From: JANSWY01 sp965267245
GTDB lineage: Bacteria; Bacteroidota; Bacteroidia; Cytophagales; Cyclobacteriaceae
DNA length: 64,000 bases
Assembly: GCA_965267245.1 (NCBI GenBank)
Contig: OZ253939.1
Location: forward strand, 1,922,001-1,986,000
Direction of reading: 5' to 3'
Shown here: one piece after another, positions 35,608-44,160 of the stretch
How the letters are laid out: every line of letters starts with the position of its first letter
Position numbering within the stretch: position 1 is the stretch's first letter
Translations under genes and position numbers: made by a program
Notes under the pieces: model-generated
Seen by the model: only the letters and a program-made list of their open reading frames with translations
The model's database searches: none
What the model was told of the DNA's origin: nothing

Positions 35608-35757
35608 ATGGAAAAAGAATGGCTAGATGATGATCCTGAATTCGAAGATTTTGCAGATGAGTTTCTGGAATTATTAGAAGATATTGGTAGCTTAGACGAT
35701 GACGAACTCGATGATGACGAGTTTGAAGAAGAATTACGTCGGATAGAAGACTACTAA
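35608..35757 (+). CDS. Very acidic small protein (49 aa)
   Basis: A 49-residue protein of which more than half is Asp or Glu (EWLDDDPEFEDFADEF, DDDELDDDEFEEEL). Its stop codon is directly followed, with no gap, by the TTG start of the next gene, which suggests translational coupling. The function is unknown. Confidence 0.55.
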   Translation: MEKEWLDDDPEFEDFADEFLELLEDIGSLDDDELDDDEFEEELRRIEDY

Positions 35758-35988
35758 TTGATACACGAATACTTTAAAAAAGAGATCTCAGGAGCTAAAA
35801 TACTGGTACAATTGAATCCTAAAACTTTCGAGGGATTAGAGCTAATTGTACATCCGGACCAAACTATTGAAAAGACACCCAGGCAGTTTGACGAAGAAAT
35901 CTATGATGACCTGGCTGCTGATGAGTTTATCCAGGCAAGTCCCATCGAATTTAACCTTTATCTGAAAGGAATTTTCAAAGGTGAGTAG
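35758..35988 (+). CDS. Small hypothetical protein (76 aa), TTG start
   Basis: A 76-residue protein (MIHEYFKKEISGAKILVQLN ... EFNLYLKGIFKGE). TTG is the only plausible start; there is no in-frame ATG. It abuts the preceding acidic ORF exactly, so the two probably form a pair. The later part overlaps nothing on the plus strand and ends 30 bases before the SRP RNA. Confidence 0.5.
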   Translation: MIHEYFKKEISGAKILVQLNPKTFEGLELIVHPDQTIEKTPRQFDEEIYDDLAADEFIQASPIEFNLYLKGIFKGE

Positions 35989-36008
35989 GGCTTTCAAATA
36001 TTTCGTTA

Positions 36009-36016
36009 TACCTTTG
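36009..36016 (+). promoter_or_regulatory. -7 promoter element of the SRP RNA gene
   Basis: TACCTTTG fits TA-N2-TTTG perfectly and lies about 5-6 bases before the start of the RNA stem. Confidence 0.6.
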
Positions 36017-36019
36017 CGC

Positions 36020-36110
36020 TCGGCAACTGGTACGACCAGCTCCTGCTGAATCCCCCAGGCCTGGAAGGGAGCAAGGGTAGGCGGTTGTAGCGGTGCGATA
36101 TCGGTTGCCA
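36020..36110 (+). ncRNA. ffs: Small signal recognition particle RNA (4.5S)
   Basis: A 90-base RNA folding back on itself: GGCAACTG at the 5' end pairs with CGGTTGCC at the 3' end. The apical domain contains CCCAGGCCTGGAAGGGAGCA, with the GGAAG tetraloop context and AGCA of domain IV that bind Ffh. A T6 run follows directly. A Bacteroidota -7 box precedes it at the right distance. It guides membrane proteins to the translocon together with Ffh. Confidence 0.93.
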
Positions 36111-36184
36111 TTTTTTATTCCTTCCAAACTATGATTGTAGATCATAATTATTTTATTTCACTATTATTATTTAATTGAAAACCT

Positions 36185-36841
36185 ATGAAATTTTTCATTG
36201 ACACAGCAAATCTCAGTGACATTCAGGAAGCTTATGACCTTGGTGTATTGGATGGTGTAACTACTAATCCGTCTTTAATGGCCAAAGAAGGCATAACCGG
36301 TGAGGAGAATGTCAAAAAACATTACAAGGCTATTTGTGATATCGTAGATGACAATGTAAGTGCTGAGGTAATTGCTACTGACCTGGAAGGAATACTCAAA
36401 GAAGGAAGAGAACTTGCCAAAATCGACGATAAAATTGTTGTAAAGGTCCCAATGATCAAAGATGGTGTAAAAGCTATCAAACAATTTACTTCGGAAGGTA
36501 TTAGAACTAACTGCACACTTATATTTAGTGCGGGTCAGGCATTATTAGCGGCGAAAGCTGGTGCATCCTATGTTTCTCCATTCATTGGAAGACTTGACGA
36601 TATAGCGACTGATGGATTAAGTCTAATTGAACAAATTGTTCAGATTTATGATAATTATGGTTATCCTACTGAAGTGTTAGCCGCTTCCGTTAGACACACA
36701 ATGCACCTTATCCAGTGTGCTGAGATTGGAGCTGATGTGGCAACTTGCCCATTAAATGTTATTACAAGTTTGCTGAATCATCCTTTGACTACTTCAGGAC
36801 TGGAAAAATTCCTGGCAGATCACAAAAAAGCCAACAAATAA
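36185..36841 (+). CDS. fsa: Fructose-6-phosphate aldolase / small transaldolase
   Basis: A 218-residue TalC/FSA barrel with D6 (FIDTAN), TTNPSL, Schiff-base lysine K87 (VVKVPM) and SPFIGRLDD. The subfamily is either fructose-6-phosphate aldolase or a short transaldolase, and sequence alone does not settle it. Confidence 0.9.
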   Translation: MKFFIDTANLSDIQEAYDLGVLDGVTTNPSLMAKEGITGEENVKKHYKAICDIVDDNVSAEVIATDLEGILKEGRELAKIDDKIVVKVPMIKDGVKAIKQFTSEGIRTNCTLIFSAGQALLAAKAGASYVSPFIGRLDDIATDGLSLIEQIVQIYDNYGYPTEVLAASVRHTMHLIQCAEIGADVATCPLNVITSLLNHPLTTSGLEKFLADHKKANK

Positions 36842-36878
36842 GGTACAAAGCGTGTTGATTGCTGGAAAGACTGAATCA

Positions 36879-37082
36879 ATGTACATTATCAAGGTAAAAG
36901 GTAAAGCTAAAATCCCTGACTATATTCAGCTCAGGGATGACAACTTTGTGCTCATTGCATATTTTAGAGCAGATCGCCCATTGAAAAAACTTGAGAAGTA
37001 CGGACTGGAAGGAAAAGAAGACAAGCTACAGGAAGTAATTAATGAGCTTCCTTTCGGGAAGTTGCAGAAATTGTCAATCTAA
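36879..37082 (+). CDS. Small conserved hypothetical protein (67 aa)
   Basis: A 67-residue protein MYIIKVKGKAKIPDYIQLRD ... LPFGKLQKLSI. The ATG at 36879 is preferred over a TTG at 36852. It lies 18 bases before ftsE and 38 after fsa, and is probably cotranscribed with both. It may belong to a small family found next to ftsE in Bacteroidota, but I cannot name a function. Confidence 0.6.
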   Translation: MYIIKVKGKAKIPDYIQLRDDNFVLIAYFRADRPLKKLEKYGLEGKEDKLQEVINELPFGKLQKLSI

Positions 37083-37099
37083 ATTGTAGATTTACACTT

Positions 37100-37810
37100 A
37101 TGTCATTCTCCGAATATCCAGTGGTAAAAGTTGAAGATGCTACAATCTTCCAGGAAAACAACGCGGTTTTAAATCATATCAATTTTGAAATTGAAAAAGG
37201 GGAGTTCGTCTATCTGGTAGGAAGAACCGGAAGTGGAAAATCTTCCCTTTTAAAAACTCTTTATGCAGATTTACCACTTCGTATTGGTGATGCTGCAGTT
37301 GCGGAATTCCAAATCCGAAATATTAAACTCCACGAGAAACCCTATCTCCGTAGAAAAATTGGGATTGTTTTTCAGGATTTTCAGTTATTGCAAGATCGAT
37401 CTGTAGCTGACAATCTGTTCTTTGTTATGAAAGCTACCGGCTGGAAAGACAAAGCCAAAATGAAATCCAGATTAGCTGAAGTACTAATGCGGGTTGGTCT
37501 TGGGTTTGTTTCTTCCAAAATGCCACATCAGTTATCCGGTGGTGAGCAACAACGTGTAGTAATTGCAAGAGCGTTAATTAATGAGCCGACAATCCTTTTC
37601 GCTGATGAGCCTACTGGAAACCTTGATCCGGAAGTATCTGATGGCATATTTAAACTTTTCCTTGAAATAAACCGCAGTGGAACAGCTATAATGATGGCCA
37701 CTCATAATCATCAGTTCCTGGAGCAATACCCAGCAAGAGTATTGAAGTGTGAAAACAATAAATTACTTGATTCCAATAAAGAACAATTTGAATTGACCGG
37801 GTTGTATTGA
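37100..37810 (+). CDS. ftsE: FtsE-like ABC transporter ATP-binding protein
   Basis: A 236-residue ABC ATPase with Walker A GRTGSGKSS (41-49), Q loop VFQDFQLL, signature LSGGEQQR, Walker B ILFADEPTGNLD and H loop MATHNH. It is closest to FtsE, which with FtsX controls cell-wall hydrolases at division. ftsX is not adjacent, which is usual in Bacteroidota. A Lol/MacB-type role is an alternative. Confidence 0.85.
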   Translation: MSFSEYPVVKVEDATIFQENNAVLNHINFEIEKGEFVYLVGRTGSGKSSLLKTLYADLPLRIGDAAVAEFQIRNIKLHEKPYLRRKIGIVFQDFQLLQDRSVADNLFFVMKATGWKDKAKMKSRLAEVLMRVGLGFVSSKMPHQLSGGEQQRVVIARALINEPTILFADEPTGNLDPEVSDGIFKLFLEINRSGTAIMMATHNHQFLEQYPARVLKCENNKLLDSNKEQFELTGLY

Positions 37811-37905
37811 AAAACATAGGTTAGCAAATTGCCTTTTCTTCGTCAGTTTCTGAACAATTTTAAAGCTTTGAGAATTATAATAGTGTACAACTTAACCGTA
37901 ACACT

Positions 37906-38376
37906 ATGCCAAAGCTACCAATACTATTCCTTTTTATAGTAAGTATCTCTTGTATAAGCCCATTGGATCCAGTGAATACAGAGAGCTCCATTGAGATTCC
38001 TCGATCAGAACGAATATATTTTCCTTGTACTAAATCTAACGGCTCCACTGATTGGGAATATTGTACTCCTGTCAGGATTGATATTGGTGATTATGAAAAT
38101 TTGGAAAGTATAACCATGACCTATGATTTAGTTTCTACACGAGGTGAACCAGAATTTATGGCGGAGCTGTTTAATGAGACCACTGGTCAGAGTATTACAC
38201 TCAGCCAGATGTTTGCTTCACCTGATGGATCAATGCATACATATGCTGAAACTCCAGACCTCTTACCATATCTACCTAAAAACCTCTCAGATCTTATAAT
38301 CAGGTTCAGAAATACTAAAAATGGTGCCAGTGGTTATATCAACGACTACTCCTACATGACCATAACATACAAATAG
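37906..38376 (+). CDS. Small lipoprotein of unknown function
   Basis: A 156-residue protein with lipobox VSISC (C16) and a beta-rich mature part (ESITMTYDLVSTRGEPEFMAEL). No domain is recognised. It is preceded by a 95-base gap after ftsE and is probably transcribed alone. Confidence 0.55.
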   Translation: MPKLPILFLFIVSISCISPLDPVNTESSIEIPRSERIYFPCTKSNGSTDWEYCTPVRIDIGDYENLESITMTYDLVSTRGEPEFMAELFNETTGQSITLSQMFASPDGSMHTYAETPDLLPYLPKNLSDLIIRFRNTKNGASGYINDYSYMTITYK

Positions 38377-38561
38377 GATTAAACAGTTAATTATTTGCAT
38401 TTTAACAATGCACTTTCTTATTCTGTCACTGAATTATCCATTTTACTCTTAATATCATTCAAAAACAGATTGTCAGGATTGGAAAGTAAGTTGACATTTT
38501 TATGCGCAGGTATTGGACTACCTTAGTCTCAACTTTATCAATAACCAACGCTTAAACAGTC

Positions 38562-38723
38562 ATGATTAAAATTTTCAGCTTAATAATGTTTATTGTGATC
38601 TCTTCATTTATTGGATGCTCAAAATTCAAATATGCAGGAGATGCCACTGAGAAAATGATAACTGCTGATACTGCCCAATGTTGTGTAAACCCACACGATG
38701 GGGGTGATCAGATTAACAAGTAA
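38562..38723 (+). CDS. Small lipoprotein (53 aa)
   Basis: A 53-residue precursor: hydrophobic signal, lipobox SFIGC (C19), and a 34-residue mature peptide with a CC pair (AQCCVNPHDGG). It is followed by a terminator. It is too short for most gene callers. The function is unknown. Confidence 0.5.
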   Translation: MIKIFSLIMFIVISSFIGCSKFKYAGDATEKMITADTAQCCVNPHDGGDQINK

Positions 38724-38751
38724 GAATTTTTCGATTGATCTATTCTATATA

Positions 38752-38784
38752 AAAGGTGTCTCATCAATATGGGGCACCTTTATT
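38752..38784 (+). terminator. Terminator after the small lipoprotein
   Basis: AAAGGTGTC pairs with GGGCACCTTT around an 11-base loop and is followed by ATTAGTTTTTG. It may act in both directions. Confidence 0.6.
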
Positions 38785-38799
38785 AGTTTTTGAAAATAC

Positions 38800-39234
38800 T
38801 TAAACCAACTTTATTTTACGCATCCCCTCCTCCCCCAGCAGATCTTGTGCTTGTTGGAAAAGTTGCCTTTCTTCAAATCTCACATGGTTCTCAAGTAAGT
38901 GTCCGATCTCGTCAAGACATTTAATAAGATCAGTTGAGGTAGATAATTTATTTGCCATTTCTCTAATTTGCCGGTGATCTTCCACAACTTTTTCACAAAG
39001 TGGCTTTAAGGCCTCTATTGATTTCAGCATAGGGAGCAATTGCTTTTCTTCAATATCAAAATGAGCTAACAACTTATTTTCTATGAAGTCAATCGCATAC
39101 AGTTTCTTACCCTCAATATCTGTAGGGTAACCTTTTACCTTTGGTCCATTCTTTTTGAGCACAAGGACAAGAAATAAAACACTACGGTGAAATCTTGAAA
39201 GAGGAATCAGTGAAGGATGTCTTCTCATACACAC
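38800..39234 (-). CDS. Hemerythrin-like (HHE domain) protein
   Basis: A 144-residue four-helix protein with the expected di-iron ligands: H in SRFHRS, HFDIEEKQLLP, DHRQIREMA and NHVRFEERQLF. It could bind oxygen, nitric oxide or iron. A second ATG two codons downstream (39228) is equally possible as start. It is cytosolic and divergent from the sterol-desaturase gene. Confidence 0.75.
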   Translation of the reverse strand: MCMRRHPSLIPLSRFHRSVLFLVLVLKKNGPKVKGYPTDIEGKKLYAIDFIENKLLAHFDIEEKQLLPMLKSIEALKPLCEKVVEDHRQIREMANKLSTSTDLIKCLDEIGHLLENHVRFEERQLFQQAQDLLGEEGMRKIKLV

Positions 39235-39285
39235 AATTTAATAGCCTTTATTAGGAACAGCTATGAAATCAGAAGATTCTATGTT

Positions 39286-39293
39286 TAACTTTG
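39286..39293 (+). promoter_or_regulatory. -7 promoter element of the sterol-desaturase gene
   Basis: TAACTTTG matches TA-N2-TTTG exactly and lies 19 bases before the GTG start of the 39312 gene, which implies a very short untranslated leader. Confidence 0.5.
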
Positions 39294-39311
39294 TAGCAAA
39301 ATCGTAAAGTT

Positions 39312-40076
39312 GTGGAATATCTTATTGAGCTGGTTATCATCTTTCTCGGGATTTTTTTGCTTTTGTATATTGCTCCTGCCGGAGCATTTCATTTAATCTA
39401 TCATGTAAATAGTAAAAAGCATGAACCCAAACGTATCCAATCTAAACTCCCTACACCAAAGGATCTGAAACGTGAATTCAGATTATCTTTTCATTCGGTG
39501 GTGATATTTACGATTTGCACTTTTATTGCCTACCAATTTGTAAAAGCAGGATATTCAAGTTTTTACTTCGACTTCAATGAATATACGTGGTACTATGGAG
39601 TAGCCAGTTTCTATATTTGTTTGTTGGCACACGACACCTATTTCTATTGGACTCACCGATTTATGCATTGGCCACCAGTATTCAAGTACTTTCACCTGGG
39701 TCATCATAAATCGTTGACTCCCTCACCATGGTCTATTTTGGCCTTCCAACCGTTAGAAGCATTGGTACAATTTGGGACATTTGCTTTAATCGTTTTTGTT
39801 ATACCGATCCATCCAATTGTATTTGGCATATACCTGCTTTACGATACAATTGTGAATACTGCTGGACACAATGGTTTTGAGTTGGTTCCTAAATGGGTAT
39901 CAAAGAACCCAATTTTGAAATTTGGGAATACCGTAACCCATCATGATCTACATCATGTAGACTTTACCAAAAATTACGGTGCTTTTTTCAATATCTGGGA
40001 TCGGTTAATGGGGACCTTCCTTGATGATGATGAAGCACCTCACCAAAATAGAAAAACCCATTTGTCTCAAGATTAG
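39312..40076 (+). CDS. Sterol desaturase / fatty acid hydroxylase family protein
   Basis: A 254-residue membrane di-iron enzyme with the eight-histidine signature HDTYFYWTHRFMH, FHLGHHKS, AGHNGFE and THHDLHHVDF (PF04116). Four to five transmembrane helices surround these motifs. Family members hydroxylate lipid acyl chains, sterols or carotenoids. It has a GTG start supported by the promoter and by the lack of a nearby ATG. Confidence 0.85.
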   Translation: MEYLIELVIIFLGIFLLLYIAPAGAFHLIYHVNSKKHEPKRIQSKLPTPKDLKREFRLSFHSVVIFTICTFIAYQFVKAGYSSFYFDFNEYTWYYGVASFYICLLAHDTYFYWTHRFMHWPPVFKYFHLGHHKSLTPSPWSILAFQPLEALVQFGTFALIVFVIPIHPIVFGIYLLYDTIVNTAGHNGFELVPKWVSKNPILKFGNTVTHHDLHHVDFTKNYGAFFNIWDRLMGTFLDDDEAPHQNRKTHLSQD

Positions 40077-40132
40077 TTACTGGTTCTTAAAACATAGATA
40101 TTGGAATACCCTTCATGTGTTTAGACCAAAAA

Positions 40133-40154
40133 AAAGGCTACATATTGTAGCCTA
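40133..40154 (-). terminator. Terminator after the DUF4097 gene
   Basis: On the minus strand AGGCTACA-ATA-TGTAGCCT is followed by eight T. It lies eight bases after the stop of the 40161 gene. The downstream end of the sterol-desaturase gene may also use it. Confidence 0.8.
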
Positions 40155-40160
40155 AATCTC

Positions 40161-41222
40161 TTATTCATAGTTCAATATCAAGTCGCCATAACTGGAATTG
40201 ATTTTGATCTTCCCGCGTTTACCATCCCCACCATTAGTTCTATAGGTGGTATTATGCATGTTTTTTTCTACATAATTAATCTCAAAATCACTTGATCGGT
40301 ATTTCCAGTCACTAAAGCTTAGATCAACTTCAATATCAGGAACCGTTCCTTTTTCAAGTGTTATTTTGTAACCTCCGAACTTCCCGGATATGTCAATAAC
40401 TTCGAATGATTTGGAGACAAAGTCAATTTTAAACCCTGAAGCATGAGATGTTTCCATAACGAGGCTCTTTTCCAATCTATCCATCTTAAAACCTGAAAAC
40501 CCTATGGACCCGTCTATTGATCCAATATCCCCCAGATCAAGGTCCCCATACTTGCTTTTTACATCAATAAAATTAGCAGAGCGGATATTGACATTTGAAA
40601 ACTCTTGTTTGAGCTCAATATTATCGCATTTCCCAATCATCAGGTCTTCGGAATATTTTACGTCGATGTTTCCCTGCTTAACCTCATTTAAGCTTCCATT
40701 CCCGAATGACAGTTTGAATTTAACCTGTCCTGTCAAATTACCTCCTTTAACATTACCATATGAAATATCCATATCAACATTTCCCATGTGATCAGCCAGG
40801 TACACATCACCAAAAGTGCTTTTGAGCTCCAAAGGATTTATTGCAGGCATGTTTACCTCATATGTGATTTCAAACTTTTGGGACCCTTTGGAATTGAACT
40901 GCTTGCCTAAAACTGTCTCAAATGATTTCTTGCTTGACGATTCTGAAACCTCAATCTCTATGGCATCCAATAAATCCTTGGCCTTATCTGCAGATTTTGC
41001 TTCAGCAGTGATAGTCACATCAACTGTTATTTGATTCTTGTCCCATGTGTTGACATGAACCTTACCAAATTTATTGGCTATTGCCAGTACAATTTCTTTA
41101 CTCACATCATATTTTTTGTTGACTTTTTTGGATTGCTCAACCTGTGAAAATACAGATATTGAACTTAATAAAAACCCAACAGCCAGTGCTGTATTAAATA
41201 GTAATCTCTTCATCGTTTTCAA
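40161..41222 (-). CDS. DUF4097-like exported beta-repeat protein
   Basis: A 353-residue protein with a signal peptide (SISVFSQ-VEQS, residue 27) and many short beta repeats (KSKYGDLDLGDIGSIDGSIGFSGF, KINSSYGDLILNYE), the pattern of DUF4097 adhesin-like beta solenoids. It is the last gene of an operon with an ECF sigma factor and its anti-sigma, a common arrangement. It may be the effector of an envelope-stress response, but that is inferred. Confidence 0.7.
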   Translation of the reverse strand: MKTMKRLLFNTALAVGFLLSSISVFSQVEQSKKVNKKYDVSKEIVLAIANKFGKVHVNTWDKNQITVDVTITAEAKSADKAKDLLDAIEIEVSESSSKKSFETVLGKQFNSKGSQKFEITYEVNMPAINPLELKSTFGDVYLADHMGNVDMDISYGNVKGGNLTGQVKFKLSFGNGSLNEVKQGNIDVKYSEDLMIGKCDNIELKQEFSNVNIRSANFIDVKSKYGDLDLGDIGSIDGSIGFSGFKMDRLEKSLVMETSHASGFKIDFVSKSFEVIDISGKFGGYKITLEKGTVPDIEVDLSFSDWKYRSSDFEINYVEKNMHNTTYRTNGGDGKRGKIKINSSYGDLILNYE

Positions 41223-41724
41223 GTGTTTTTAACCTTTCTAAAATTTCCAATTGTTGATTAAGTATTTGGATCCTTAGTTGGAGGTTAACAATCATTGCAT
41301 CTTTTATCTTCTCGCTTCCCTGATTCACTACCAATTCGTCTTTGAGTAAAAGGTACATTGAGTCTAATTTGTCAATTTCGAGTAAAAACTCTTCACCAAG
41401 ACCATTTTGTGAATCATTACTCAATATTATCATTTGTTTCTTATCAGCAATTTGCTGCATGTAATAATCTTGTGCCTGTAAAAACTCTTCGGAAGCTTCC
41501 AATGATGCTATTTCATCTCCGGAGGAAATTTTATCATAGAGTAGCCAACCTGTAGTACACAGAAACAGAACTGCTGCAATTTTCCACCAATTTGAATACA
41601 TCCTTGCGGCTTCAGGTGACTGGTTCATATCCTTGTCAATCCTTTTCCATAAATCCTCGGAAGGCTTAAGATCATCAAAAGCTTCTTTGTTTTCCTTCAT
41701 GAATTTTTCCAATCTGTCACTCAT
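41194..41724 (-). CDS. Membrane-bound anti-sigma factor
   Basis: A 176-residue protein: cytosolic N-terminal part with a SEDLWKRIDKDM segment, one transmembrane helix (about residues 48-62, IAAVLFLCTTGWLLY), and a periplasmic coiled coil (EIDKLDSMYLLLKDEL, LQLRIQILNQQLEILERL). It overlaps the sigma gene by eight bases and the DUF4097 gene by 29. This genetic coupling is the main evidence for its role. Confidence 0.7.
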   Translation of the reverse strand: MSDRLEKFMKENKEAFDDLKPSEDLWKRIDKDMNQSPEAARMYSNWWKIAAVLFLCTTGWLLYDKISSGDEIASLEASEEFLQAQDYYMQQIADKKQMIILSNDSQNGLGEEFLLEIDKLDSMYLLLKDELVVNQGSEKIKDAMIVNLQLRIQILNQQLEILERLKTLENDEEITI

Positions 41725-42262
41725 ATACTTCCTGGTTTAAAAGTTCTCTCACTTTGACCTTGGCTCGATTAAGTTGTGATTTGGAAGTCGATTCAGAAAT
41801 CCCCAGTATCTGACCAATCTCTTTATGGTCATATCCTTCAATCAGATATAGAGAAAAAACTGTCCTGAAACCATCCGGTAATTTCATCATGGCTTCCTTG
41901 ATTTTTTGGACATGCAATTGATCTTCCTGATATTCTAATATTTCTTCAGGAAGTCCTGCAGCCTGATCTACTTCTACATATTCCAGTTTTCTCTTTTTTA
42001 CACTTGTCAATGCTTTATTGACTACAATTCTTTTGAGCCATGCACCGAAAGTTGCCTCTTCTCTATAGGATGCAATATTCCTAAATGCACTCACGAATGA
42101 TTCCTGCAACACATCTTCTGCCTCCTCCTGACTTCCCAGTATCCTGAAAGCTGTGTTAAGCATAGCTTTTGAATACAGCTTGTAAATTTCAAACTGTGCA
42201 TTTGGGCTTCCAGTTTTACACTGATCAATCAGGTTTTGGTGAATATTCGTTGTTACCTCCAA
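41717..42262 (-). CDS. ECF-type RNA polymerase sigma factor
   Basis: A 181-residue ECF sigma with region 2 (AEDVLQESFVSAFRNIASYREEATFGAWLKRI in several helices) and region 4 helix-turn-helix (YDHKEIGQILGISESTSKSQLNRAKVKVRELL). It is the first gene of the sigma/anti-sigma/DUF4097 operon. Confidence 0.9.
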   Translation of the reverse strand: MEVTTNIHQNLIDQCKTGSPNAQFEIYKLYSKAMLNTAFRILGSQEEAEDVLQESFVSAFRNIASYREEATFGAWLKRIVVNKALTSVKKRKLEYVEVDQAAGLPEEILEYQEDQLHVQKIKEAMMKLPDGFRTVFSLYLIEGYDHKEIGQILGISESTSKSQLNRAKVKVRELLNQEVYE

Positions 42263-42394
42263 TTCAAATACTTAATCTATTCCAATGACTTATTAAAAAT
42301 ACTGAGGTTGCATGGAAATTAGAAGAAAGTTGACTTTGGTTACTTATTCCTCTAAAAAAATATGTTTAATTGCGCTGAGAGGGATAATTTGACC

Positions 42395-43072
42395 ATGTAT
42401 TTAGATAAGCGACTCACGATATTATGCTTTTTTTTATTAATTGCTCTTTCCCGGCAATTATCTGCACAGATCAATATTGTAGTTGACACTGTAAAAACAG
42501 ACACAGTACTGACTGAAACGGAAACGATCACCAATGTTTTGCCTTCTCGTGATACATTGGACTGGAAAACAAACTTTTTTCAACCTTATGTAGCTGTTTA
42601 CTACGAGCAAAGTCAAAATCCCGAAGGCTTTAATGAATCATTAAGTGCGGAAGCAGGTATTGTATGCAGGAACAATTTTATTGTTGCTGCTTTTGGAAGC
42701 AAGTACAATGGCAATTATTCAGCGCTCACAATATTCCCAAATGAGTTTGATATGAAATACAGGCATGGTGGGTTTCAAGTAGGATACAAAACCGATTTAG
42801 AGAAACATCTGGATTTTGTAGTGAACAATAAAACAAGCTTCGGAACTGTAGTGTGGCAACTAAATGGTGAGCACTTCTTAAAAGACAATTTTATGATTAT
42901 CAATCCCAACCTGGGCGCGGAATTCAACTTCAGCTCTATTTTGCGAGTTGGGGTTTCAGGTGGATACAGATGGATGGGAGGATTAGAACTTACATCACTG
43001 TCAAACAATGATTTTAGTGGATTTACCGGACAAGCATATTTGAAAGTTGGATTTTTCAATTTCTGGAGATGA
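42395..43072 (+). CDS. Outer-membrane-like hypothetical protein
   Basis: A 225-residue exported protein (signal ending RQLSAQ, residue 24) with beta-barrel-like strands (FQPYVAVYYEQSQ, GFQVGYKTDLEKHLDFVV, GEHFLKDNFMIINPNLGAEFNF) and a C-terminal aromatic FFNFWR end. No family is recognised. The ATG at 42395 gives a standard signal peptide. Its stop overlaps the ATG of the next gene (ATGA), so the two are coupled. Confidence 0.5.
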   Translation: MYLDKRLTILCFFLLIALSRQLSAQINIVVDTVKTDTVLTETETITNVLPSRDTLDWKTNFFQPYVAVYYEQSQNPEGFNESLSAEAGIVCRNNFIVAAFGSKYNGNYSALTIFPNEFDMKYRHGGFQVGYKTDLEKHLDFVVNNKTSFGTVVWQLNGEHFLKDNFMIINPNLGAEFNFSSILRVGVSGGYRWMGGLELTSLSNNDFSGFTGQAYLKVGFFNFWR

Positions 43073-44151
43073 GGATATTTACATCATACATATTGATCTT
43101 CATCTTGATTGCTGGTTGTTTCAAAGCAAAAGACCTGGAAGATGATCCGTCAGTATGGCCATATGCTGAACCAGGAGCAGTTGGGTTTTCCGAAAATGGC
43201 CTCCATATGGTCAATGATTATATTTCAGAAGCCAATAGTCAAACCAGAAGCTTGATCATCATAAAGAATGATCATCTGGTTTTTGAGAATTACTTAAATG
43301 CTACCGACCGAAAGTCAAATATTAATATTGGCAAAATTGGAGGTGCATACATATTTTCAGTTTTTGGTGAGTTTGTTGGTAGTGATCTAATTAACCTGGA
43401 CACAGTTATTTTCCCTTTTTTAACTGATTACACTGATGTTTTTGAAGCAGATCCTGCTAAAAAAACTATCACACTCCGAAATTTACTGGAAATGAGCAGT
43501 GGTCTTTCCTGGAATGAAACAGATGTTTTGCCCTCAGATAGCCTTGCAGATATTAGAATGATCCAGGAAGCAAATGACCCGGTCAGGTATTTGCTCGAAC
43601 GACCCCTGGAAACAACCCCCGGAGAGAAATATTCATTTAATTCAGCAGTATCATTATTGCTTATGAAAATTATGGAGGAGATCTCTGGTAGAAGTATTGA
43701 AAATATAATGAATGAGGAGTTATTTGAGCCTGTGAATGCTCTTCCTGAGTGGAGTCATTTAAAGGATGGCACACCTAACCTGGTTTGGGGACTCTCTTTG
43801 AACTCATTAGATTTCGCTAAACTCAATTACCTATTCTTGAAAGAGGGTGATTGGTTTGGAGAACAAGTCCTCGATGAGGATTGGATTAGGGAATGCACAT
43901 CATATCATGTGTTTGTCAACCGAACGTTTTCTGCCGGTTTTTACTGGACGTTACTTGATGGAACTAATCAGGCAACTGATGATTATGGAGTGCAGGACAT
44001 AGTTTGGCAGTACGGAGAAAAGAGTCAGGGTGTGTATTTTTCCAGAGAGAACGACTTACTCATTACTGTTTTGGAGGATACTGAAACATCCGACTTAAAT
44101 AACCGTGGTTTTCGGGTTATGACCAGGGTTTTGGATGCTCTAAATAATTAA
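43069..44151 (+). CDS. Beta-lactamase-fold lipoprotein with degenerate active site
   Basis: A 360-residue lipoprotein (lipobox LIAGC, C17) of the class C beta-lactamase fold: the strand order, TITLRNLLEMSSGLSW and GVYFSRENDLLITVLE near the end are typical. However the SxxK motif reads N86-IG-K89, and the place of the YxN tyrosine is F190 (GEKYSFNS). Both key catalytic residues are replaced, so it is probably not an enzyme. It lies ten bases before the ECF sigma gene and four-base-overlaps the preceding one, so it belongs to this locus. Confidence 0.7.
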   Translation: MRIFTSYILIFILIAGCFKAKDLEDDPSVWPYAEPGAVGFSENGLHMVNDYISEANSQTRSLIIIKNDHLVFENYLNATDRKSNINIGKIGGAYIFSVFGEFVGSDLINLDTVIFPFLTDYTDVFEADPAKKTITLRNLLEMSSGLSWNETDVLPSDSLADIRMIQEANDPVRYLLERPLETTPGEKYSFNSAVSLLLMKIMEEISGRSIENIMNEELFEPVNALPEWSHLKDGTPNLVWGLSLNSLDFAKLNYLFLKEGDWFGEQVLDEDWIRECTSYHVFVNRTFSAGFYWTLLDGTNQATDDYGVQDIVWQYGEKSQGVYFSRENDLLITVLEDTETSDLNNRGFRVMTRVLDALNN

Positions 44152-44160
44152 TAGCTACAA

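Noticed and set aside
38502..38555. Leader-like ORF MRRYWTTL upstream of the small lipoprotein
   Set aside because: There is no terminator between it and the lipoprotein and no amino acid biosynthetic gene follows.
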